NCBI GenBank assembly: GCA_031283405.1
Contig: JAITBX010000197.1
Span: 1 to 9,832, forward strand
Source: Burkholderiales bacterium
GTDB lineage: Bacteria; Pseudomonadota; Gammaproteobacteria; Burkholderiales; Casimicrobiaceae
Direction of reading: 5' to 3'
Length of the DNA: 9,832 nt
Shown: positions 5,645-9,832 of the stretch, piece after piece
How positions within the stretch are numbered: position 1 is the first letter of the stretch
Layout of the letters: each line of letters begins with the position of its first letter
Made by a program: the position numbers and the translations under genes
The notes under the pieces: model-generated
Told to the model about the DNA's origin: nothing
Seen by the model: the letters and a program-made list of their open reading frames with translations, nothing else
Databases searched by the model: none

Positions 5645-7243
5645 ATGTCCCAACACTCTCATCACGCCAAAATCCTGATCCTCGATTTCGGTTCGCAAGT
5701 CACCCAACTCATCGCCCGCCGCTTGCGCGAAGCGCGTGTCTATTGCGAAATTCATCCGTTCGACGTGTCCGATGATTTCATTCGCGACTTCGCGCCGAAA
5801 GGCATCATTCTTTCCGGCAGCCCCGAAAGCGTCACCGAAAAAGATTCGCCGCGCGCGCCGGAAGCGGTATGGACGCTGGGCGTTCCGGTGCTCGGCATTT
5901 GCTACGGCATGCAAACCATGACGAAACAACTCGGCGGCAACGTGTCGCCGGGCAAGGTGCGCGAATTTGGTTACGCCGAACTGCGCGCCCGCAACCACTC
6001 CGCGCTGTTGCGCGATGTTCAGGATCACAGCAACGCCGAAGGCCACGGCCTGCTTGATGTCTGGATGAGTCACGGCGACAAAGTCACCGAGTTGCCGCCC
6101 GGCTTCGTTATCATCGGCACATCACAAAATTGTCCGGTCGCCGCCATCGGCGATGAAACGCGCCGCTTCTACGGCGTGCAGTTTCATCCCGAAGTCACCC
6201 ACACAAAACAAGGCACAGCCATCCTGTCGCGTTTCGTTCACGACATTTGCGGTTGCGGCGAAGATTGGACGATGAACACTTACGCCGAAGAAGCGATTGC
6301 CTCAATTCGCCAGCAAGTCGGCGATGAAGAAGTGCTTCTCGGTTTGTCAGGCGGCGTGGACTCCTCCGTTGTCGCCGCGCTGCTCCATCGCGCCATCGGC
6401 GACAAGCTGACTTGCGTTTTCGTCGATCACGGTTTGTTGCGCCTGAACGAAGCCGATCAGGTCATGCGCACTTTTCAAAACAACATGGGCGTTCACGTAA
6501 TTCACGTCAACGCTGCCGATGAATTTCTCTCGGCGCTGCACGGCGAAGCCGATCCTGAAAAGAAGCGCAAAATCATCGGCAAACTGTTCGTCGATATTTT
6601 TCAGCGCGAAGCGGCCAAATTGCCGAACGCCCGCTGGCTCGCGCAAGGCACCATCTACCCCGACGTGATCGAATCGGCCGGCGCCAAAACCAAAAAAGCG
6701 CACACCATCAAATCGCATCACAACGTCGGCGGTCTGCCCGAAACCTTGCATCTGAAATTGCTCGAACCGTTGCGCGATTTGTTCAAAGACGAAGTGCGCG
6801 AACTGGGCGTGGCGCTCGGCCTGCCGCATGAAATGGTCTATCGCCATCCCTTCCCCGGCCCCGGCCTCGGCGTTCGCATCCTCGGCGCCATCAACGATCG
6901 CAAACACATCGAACTTCTGCAACGCGCCGACGCCATCTTCATCGAGGAACTGCGCAACACCATCTCCGACGATGGCCGCAACTGGTACGACAATGTTGCC
7001 CAGGCGTTCGCCGTTTTTCTGCCGGTGCGCTCCGTCGGCGTGATGGGCGATGGTCGTACCTACGAACACGCCGTTGCGTTACGCGCCGTTCAGACCACCG
7101 ACTTCATGACCGCCCACTGGGCGCCGCTGCCGCACGATCTCTTGGCGCGCACCAGCACTCGAATCATCAACGAAGTGCGCGGCATCAACCGCGTCGTTTA
7201 CGATATTTCGGGCAAACCGCCGGCGACGATTGAGTGGGAGTGA
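5645..7243 (+). CDS. guaA: GMP synthase (glutamine-hydrolysing)
   Basis: It aminates XMP to GMP using glutamine and ATP, completing the step begun by GuaB. The 532 residues are normal for the two-domain bacterial enzyme. The N-terminal class I glutamine amidotransferase (about 8-200) has the nucleophile Cys86 in GICYGMQ and the His181/Glu183 pair in FHPEVTH. The ATP-pyrophosphatase domain (about 208-400) opens with the P-loop SGGVDS (235-240). The C-terminal dimerisation domain carries RHPFPGPGLGVR (400-411) and ends in the conserved basic segment before the typical IEWE terminus. The ATG at 5645 begins MSQHSHHAKILILDFGSQ, slightly longer than many homologues. It has no strong ribosome site nearby, and the GGAGGGG 29 bases upstream sits in a hairpin. 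It may be co-transcribed with guaB across the hairpins between them. Confidence 0.98.
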   Translation: MSQHSHHAKILILDFGSQVTQLIARRLREARVYCEIHPFDVSDDFIRDFAPKGIILSGSPESVTEKDSPRAPEAVWTLGVPVLGICYGMQTMTKQLGGNVSPGKVREFGYAELRARNHSALLRDVQDHSNAEGHGLLDVWMSHGDKVTELPPGFVIIGTSQNCPVAAIGDETRRFYGVQFHPEVTHTKQGTAILSRFVHDICGCGEDWTMNTYAEEAIASIRQQVGDEEVLLGLSGGVDSSVVAALLHRAIGDKLTCVFVDHGLLRLNEADQVMRTFQNNMGVHVIHVNAADEFLSALHGEADPEKKRKIIGKLFVDIFQREAAKLPNARWLAQGTIYPDVIESAGAKTKKAHTIKSHHNVGGLPETLHLKLLEPLRDLFKDEVRELGVALGLPHEMVYRHPFPGPGLGVRILGAINDRKHIELLQRADAIFIEELRNTISDDGRNWYDNVAQAFAVFLPVRSVGVMGDGRTYEHAVALRAVQTTDFMTAHWAPLPHDLLARTSTRIINEVRGINRVVYDISGKPPATIEWE

Positions 7244-7246
7244 AAC

Positions 7247-7271
7247 AAAAAGCCGCTGTGGTAGCGGCTTT
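7247..7271 (-). terminator. Stem-loop between convergent guaA and tRNA-Ser
   Basis: AGCCGCT (7251-7257) and AGCGGCT (7263-7269) form a 7-bp stem, extendable to 9 bp with flanking A-T pairs, around a GTGGT loop. On the minus strand the stem is followed by a T-tract (complement of the A-run at 7247-7251), as expected for the tRNA transcript. On the plus strand only three T residues appear, so guaA termination there would be weaker. It starts 3 bases after the guaA stop. Confidence 0.75.
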
Positions 7272-7315
7272 ACGGGGTGTTTTGAGACTTTGTGAGGCTA
7301 TGCGATTTTGATTCG

Positions 7316-7408
7316 TGGCGGAGACGGAGGGATTCGAACCCTCGATGCAGTTTTTGTCCGCATGCTCCCTTAGCAGGGGAGTGCCTTCGACCACTCGGCC
7401 ACGTCTCC
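7316..7408 (-). tRNA. tRNA-Ser(GCU), CCA encoded
   Basis: The minus strand folds into a complete 93-base cloverleaf. The acceptor is GGAGACG/CGTCTCC with discriminator G and encoded CCA (7318-7316). The D arm is GCC/GGC. The anticodon arm is CTCCC-CTGCTAA-GGGAG with anticodon GCT, reading AGC and AGU. The long variable arm typical of serine tRNAs closes with ATGC/GCAT. The T arm is GAGGG-TTCGAAT-CCCTC. All stems are fully paired. It is convergent with guaA, has its own promoter, and is followed by a terminator-like hairpin. Confidence 0.98.
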
Positions 7409-7420
7409 GTTAAGGATGGG

Positions 7421-7449
7421 ATTTTACTGGCAAGCTCCGTTCGCGTCCA
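7421..7449 (-). promoter_or_regulatory. Predicted promoter of tRNA-Ser
   Basis: On the minus strand TGGACG (7449-7444; 4 of 6 to consensus) and TAAAAT (7426-7421; 5 of 6) are separated by 17 bases. Transcription would begin near 7414, a few bases before the mature 5' end at 7408. A C-rich stretch (CCCATCC) follows the -10, of the kind found in growth-rate-controlled stable RNA promoters. Confidence 0.65.
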
Positions 7450-7563
7450 GCCTTTCTGTTTTCATGGGGGGAAACGGGATGCCGCCGCCTTCATCATTCT
7501 GCGCGAAGCCGAAGAATGACGACAAAGGAGAAATCATGCCGAGCTGATCCCTGATTCGCCCCT

Positions 7564-7580
7564 TCTCCCGCGAAGGGAGA
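7564..7580. repeat. Small member of the CTCCC/GGGAG hairpin family
   Basis: TCTCCC (7564-7569) pairs with GGGAGA (7575-7580) around GCGAA. Flanking pyrimidine-rich and purine-rich bases extend the symmetry imperfectly. It lies in the gap between the tRNA promoter and the terminator at 7591. Apart from these, 7450-7590 contains no recognisable gene. Confidence 0.5.
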
Positions 7581-7590
7581 GGAGGGTATG

Positions 7591-7620
7591 AAAAAACGGA
7601 CGCCGAAGCGTCCGTTTTTT
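7591..7620 (-). terminator. Strong intrinsic terminator of the IPTL-CTERM remnant transcript
   Basis: CGGACGC (7597-7603) and GCGTCCG (7608-7614) form a perfect 7-bp stem flanked by six A residues and six T residues. Read on the minus strand the loop is TTCG closed by a C-G pair, the exceptionally stable UUCG tetraloop, followed by six U residues. This orientation fits the end of the transcript of the gene at 7661. On the plus strand it also has a T-run and could act in both directions. Confidence 0.9.
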
Positions 7621-7660
7621 ATGTTGCCTTTGCTTGTTGCCTTTGCTGCGCAGGTTTCGC

Positions 7661-7964
7661 TTATATCTTGTTCATCCTGCGCCGCGTCCGCATCGCCGCC
7701 GCGCCTGCCAGCATCAGCATCAACAGCGCCAGCGGCCATTGGCCGAGCGTCGGGATGGCCGCTGCGTTGGCACGCGGCGACAGCACGGCCAGCGCGCCGA
7801 TTCGCCTTGCCACAATCGCGGCGTTGTTCGCGGTGGCGGGCGACGACACTGTGATGTCGTAGTTGCCATCGACCAGCGTGTTCAACTGAGCGGCGGTGAA
7901 CACGCATGACACATCGCCGTCGCCCGTGTGCGTTCCCGACAATAACCAATGTCACATTCCGCAT
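7661..7964 (-). pseudogene. Remnant of an IPTL-CTERM (exosortase H substrate) protein, frameshifted
   Basis: The last ~30 residues carry a textbook IPTL-CTERM sorting signal: AIPTLGQW, a hydrophobic helix (PLALLMLMLAGAAAM), then a basic RTRRR cluster. Before it lies a short beta-type segment (CVFTAAQLNTLVDGNYDITVSS). In this frame the reading stops upstream at a TGA (7952-7954), and the only candidate start is TTG at 7942 with no ribosome site. In the next frame an ATG at 7964, with GAGG about 10 bases ahead, begins MRNVTLVIVG. Removing one G from the GGG at 7935-7937 would join the frames into a continuous product of about 100 residues. Even then there is no signal peptide, which exported substrates need, so this looks like a 5'-truncated, decayed gene. 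A sequencing indel could explain the frameshift but not the missing signal peptide. Confidence 0.72.
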
Positions 7965-8063
7965 TTATAGCTGACCTCGTTCCTGTTGTTTATGACTTTG
8001 TTGAATGTTGATGTATTCCAAAGGCGTTTTTACAAGAAATGCAACGGCGCGCGCCTTTTTACA

Positions 8064-8085
8064 CCTTCTCCCTACGGAGAGAAGG
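8064..8085. repeat. Hairpin 1 of 3 between xrtH operon and IPTL remnant
   Basis: CCTTCTC (8064-8070) pairs with GAGAAGG (8079-8085), with two further inner pairs around one bulged base. It is a member of the pyrimidine/purine hairpin family seen elsewhere in the window. Confidence 0.65.
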
Positions 8086-8139
8086 GGAATGCTTAATGCG
8101 AACATTGAACAGGCAAAGATTGGAATTGGCAAAGGTGCC

Positions 8140-8164
8140 CCTCTCTCCCACGAAAGGAGAGAGG
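8140..8164. repeat. Hairpin 2 of 3 between xrtH operon and IPTL remnant
   Basis: CCTCTCTCC (8140-8148) and GGAGAGAGG (8156-8164) are perfect 9-bp complements with a seven-base loop. It lacks a T-run. The 310-bp gap from 7965 to 8274 contains only these hairpins and no convincing gene. Confidence 0.8.
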
Positions 8165-8219
8165 TTGGAAGAGAGAGGATGAATTTGCGGGAAGAAGAGT
8201 TATATGTGCCGCTCTGTTG

Positions 8220-8243
8220 CCCTCTCCCGCAAGCGGGAGAGGG
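8220..8243. repeat. Hairpin 3 of 3, perfect 11-bp palindrome downstream of the XrtH-associated gene
   Basis: CCCTCTCCCGC (8220-8230) and its exact complement (8233-8243) flank an AA loop. It begins 32 bases past the stop of the XrtH-associated gene on the minus strand and could mark the 3' end of that transcript, although no T-run follows. Confidence 0.85.
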
Positions 8244-8274
8244 GCAGCATACGCAGGCTTGCCTCAATACCGCT

Positions 8275-8970
8275 CTAACGACTCTTCCCCTGCTCAAACT
8301 CATCCATTTTCCCGCGCAGCCGTTCCAGAAAGCGCCGATGGGTCAGCACCCAGGCGATGGCAGGAATCACGGTCGGCAGGATCAGGGTGCCAAATTGATA
8401 GGCGAACGCGATGACTTCGCGCTGCATTTGCGAGAAGCCGGCTTGCGCCGCGATGAAGGGATCCGAAAAATTGATGTTCTTGAGAAAATCCGCCGTCACG
8501 CCCCAGGTGATGAAGGGCAGAATCACGAGATAACCGATCAGCAGTTTTTTCCAACCGCCTTTTTCGCGCGCGGCCAGCACCAGCGCCGCCAGCATCGGCA
8601 GGCCGAAGGAGTACAGTAGCGCGTTGACTTCAACGCTGACGACGGCGTTGCTGGGCATGGATTCGCCCGGCCGCAGGGAGGTGATGAAAACCAGCGTGTG
8701 CGACTCCATCAAAACTTGTTTCACCAGATCGCCGAAGGCGAGTTGGGTGAATCCCTGCGCCAGCAGCTTGGCCGGAAAAACCAGAATCGGCGCCGCGAAA
8801 TACCATATCGCAAACATCAGCGGCAACCAGGCGAAGGTGATGAGAACGAAGCGCAGCAGCGGCGAACGATAGCGTTTTTTCGGCGCGGGGATTGACGCCT
8901 TTGCGATCGGCGGCTCTGCCGGTTCTGCGGTCGGCTGCTCTTCCGGCGGCATCTTGGTTTCGTCGCTCAC
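8275..8970 (-). CDS. Exosortase H-associated membrane protein
   Basis: A 231-residue multi-pass membrane protein. The N-terminus (1-35) is hydrophilic and rich in P, E and A, and likely cytoplasmic. Hydrophobic segments follow at about 38-66, 113-134, 143-160 and 186-209. A basic and acidic helix (HRRFLERLRGKMDEFEQGKSR) closes the protein. The sequence and its position fit the accessory protein usually encoded beside xrtH; its biochemical role is not known, and a scaffold or chaperone for XrtH is only a guess. It begins with GTG at 8970, overlapping the xrtH stop by four bases (GTGA), and a G-rich stretch just before may serve as ribosome site. Tight translational coupling suggests the two products act together in the inner membrane. 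An internal ATG at codon 7 is the alternative start. Confidence 0.8.
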   Translation of the reverse strand: MSDETKMPPEEQPTAEPAEPPIAKASIPAPKKRYRSPLLRFVLITFAWLPLMFAIWYFAAPILVFPAKLLAQGFTQLAFGDLVKQVLMESHTLVFITSLRPGESMPSNAVVSVEVNALLYSFGLPMLAALVLAAREKGGWKKLLIGYLVILPFITWGVTADFLKNINFSDPFIAAQAGFSQMQREVIAFAYQFGTLILPTVIPAIAWVLTHRRFLERLRGKMDEFEQGKSR

Positions 8971-9536
8971 GCCGCCCCCGTTGCTTGCGCCGGTTCGTTA
9001 CCACTTCCGCCGTCATCTTTCTCTCTCGGCAACAAGCGAATCCAAACCAGAAAAACGATCAGCACATCGAGCATGATGAGCGCTTGCCAGACGTAAAGGT
9101 GCGCCCACTCGAAAGCCTGATAGTTCCATTGTCCGAGGTAAAACAGGCTGATGACTCGCACGATGTTCAGCGCTTGCACGGCCACGAAGCCGCTGACGAT
9201 GCCGCTGATTTTGTGTTTCCACGACGCCGGAAATGCCAGCATCGCCGACACCAGCACGAGCGTCGCTTCGACGCCGTTGCAGCCTCTTTCGATCGACACG
9301 CCGAAGCCGTTGCTGAGGCTACGTATCACGCGCCCCGACACTTCGACTTGACCGTCGAACAAGGCGACCAGCCAAGTGGAAATTCGAGCCAGCGCAATCG
9401 TCCACGGATCGACGAGCCAGCGCTCCGCCCACGGCGTCAACTCAAGCCCGAAGAGGACGGCGATCAGAACGACAAAAAGAATGAAAAAACGAACCATCGG
9501 CTTCATAGCGCTGAATTTTACCATTGGTTTTGCCAT
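8967..9536 (-). CDS. xrtH: Exosortase H
   Basis: A 189-residue integral membrane cysteine protease or transpeptidase of the exosortase/archaeosortase superfamily. XrtH is the type paired with substrates ending in IPTL-CTERM signals, which it is thought to cleave during export. The catalytic triad is intact: Cys86 in IERGCNGVEA, Arg127 in ALNIVRVIS, and His146 in FEWAHLYVWQ. Hydrophobic segments at about 15-33, 92-105, 110-134 and 150-168 support several membrane helices, with a short basic and acidic tail. The start is uncertain: ATG at 9536, 9524 and 9506 are all in frame and none has a good ribosome site. The shortest (MKPMVRFFILF) would start the protein at the first helix. It overlaps the downstream accessory gene by four bases. 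Confidence 0.93.
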   Translation of the reverse strand: MAKPMVKFSAMKPMVRFFILFVVLIAVLFGLELTPWAERWLVDPWTIALARISTWLVALFDGQVEVSGRVIRSLSNGFGVSIERGCNGVEATLVLVSAMLAFPASWKHKISGIVSGFVAVQALNIVRVISLFYLGQWNYQAFEWAHLYVWQALIMLDVLIVFLVWIRLLPREKDDGGSGNEPAQATGAA

Positions 9537-9551
9537 TGGGCTGGAAGCGCT

Positions 9552-9606
9552 CTGTCACCTGAGACAGCGGGCGATCGCCCCTGCGCAAAGCACCCTTTCA
9601 AAAGGG
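9552..9606. repeat. Cluster of three small palindromes between xrtH and amidase gene
   Basis: In order: CTGTC/GACAG (9552-9556, 9563-9567), GGGCGATCGCCC (9569-9580, a perfect 12-bp palindrome with no loop), and CCCTTT/AAAGGG (9593-9598, 9601-9606). The 9537-9660 gap holds no gene. The promoter for xrtH should lie here, but I could not pick one out. A decayed CTCCCGCGAGGG motif follows near 9623-9634. Confidence 0.5.
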
Positions 9607-9660
9607 GTCTTTTCCTCACCGCCTCCCGCGAGGGAAAAAGGTCATTGCGCCGTTGTCGCG

Positions 9661-9695
9661 GGCGGCAAAATGCCGCCTCTACGCTCTGATTCCTG
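9661..9695. repeat. Variable hairpin plus conserved TCTGATTCCTG tail, copy B
   Basis: GGCGGCA (9661-9667) and TGCCGCC (9671-9677) pair perfectly around AAA. The tail 9676-9695 matches the tail of the copy at 3396-3415 at 17 of 20 positions, although the stems are unrelated in sequence. The tail overlaps the end of the amidase gene and contains its TAG stop (9681-9679). Confidence 0.75.
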
Positions 9696-9832
9696 CCCTC
9701 GGCGGATTGGACGCGAAATAACGTTTGATGCCGTCGGCGATGGATTCGGCAAAGCGTTGTTGTTGTTTCGGGTCGTTCAACTTGGCTTCTTCTTCGGGGT
9801 TGGAGATGAATGCCGTCTCCACGAGAATCGAC
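9679..9832 (-). CDS. amiC: N-acetylmuramoyl-L-alanine amidase, C-terminal part (5' truncated by window)
   Basis: Only the last 50 codons are present; the frame is open to the right edge. Amidase_3 enzymes are periplasmic zinc hydrolases that cut the amide bond between muramic acid and the stem peptide, mainly during daughter-cell separation. The visible SILVETAFISNPEEEAKLND segment is the family signature, with the conserved glutamate in VETAFISN that belongs to the active site. It is followed by the typical closing helix QQRFAESIADGIKRYF. The last residues, AGIRA and the stop, come from a dispersed repeat, so the native end was probably a few residues different. The symbol amiC is chosen by family; amiA or amiB cannot be excluded without the N-terminal domains. 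Confidence 0.85.
   Translation of the reverse strand, partial: SILVETAFISNPEEEAKLNDPKQQQRFAESIADGIKRYFASNPPRAGIRA

Noticed and set aside
6347..7069. A 240-codon minus-strand open frame inside guaA
   Set aside because: Antisense shadow of guaA, rich in Ala, Gly and Phe with no motif and no ribosome site.
7316..7660. Possible phage or island attachment site at the tRNA-Ser gene
   Set aside because: No integrase, no direct repeat of the tRNA 3' end and no phage-like gene is visible nearby.
7494..7964. A 156-codon minus-strand frame overlapping the IPTL remnant
   Set aside because: Only its first ~10 codons make sense, as the frameshifted start of the remnant. The rest is Arg/His-rich and runs through the terminator.
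7965..8274. Possible CRISPR-like array because of three hairpins in a row
   Set aside because: The hairpins differ in length and sequence and the spacing is irregular; there are no direct repeats with constant spacers and no cas gene.
9569..9580. GGGCGATCGCCC containing the HIP1 octamer GCGATCGC
   Set aside because: HIP1 is a cyanobacterial signature when highly repeated; a single copy here in a proteobacterial context is not meaningful.

Overview
The window looks like chromosomal DNA of a betaproteobacterium. The evidence is a bifunctional PheA directly followed by TyrA, a secreted DUF4124 protein divergent from guaB-guaA, a TilS/tRNA-Ser/AmiC background, moderately GC-rich codons, and intergenic gaps full of short palindromic repeats. 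Genus cannot be called; an environmental Rhodocyclales- or Nitrosomonadales-like lineage is my guess only.

Layout: the 3' end of tilS (+) enters from the left. A repeat-rich gap follows, with a perfect 13-bp hairpin and an 85-bp element with terminal inverted repeats. Next come three minus-strand genes: pheA then tyrA (one base apart, promoter at about 3208-3235), then a two-helix membrane protein resembling the STM3941 family. PheA and TyrA carry chorismate to the phenylalanine and tyrosine branches. A second repeat-filled gap leads to a secreted DUF4124 protein (-), divergent from guaB (+), which is followed by guaA (+). GuaB and GuaA convert IMP to XMP and then to GMP. A stem-loop separates guaA from a convergent tRNA-Ser(GCU) with its own promoter.

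The accessory part is 7591-9536 on the minus strand: exosortase H (xrtH) with an intact Cys/Arg/His triad, a 4-base-overlapping gene for the XrtH-associated membrane protein, a 310-bp gap with three hairpins, and a short, frameshifted remnant of an IPTL-CTERM protein, the class of substrate XrtH is expected to process. The remnant ends at a strong terminator. The sorting machinery looks intact while the one local substrate is broken, so working substrates should lie elsewhere in the genome. The window closes with the 3' end of an N-acetylmuramoyl-L-alanine amidase gene (-).

A recurring theme is the close fit of palindromic repeats to gene 3' ends. Two minus-strand genes appear to take their stop codon from a repeat, and a related repeat lies just beyond the stop of a third.
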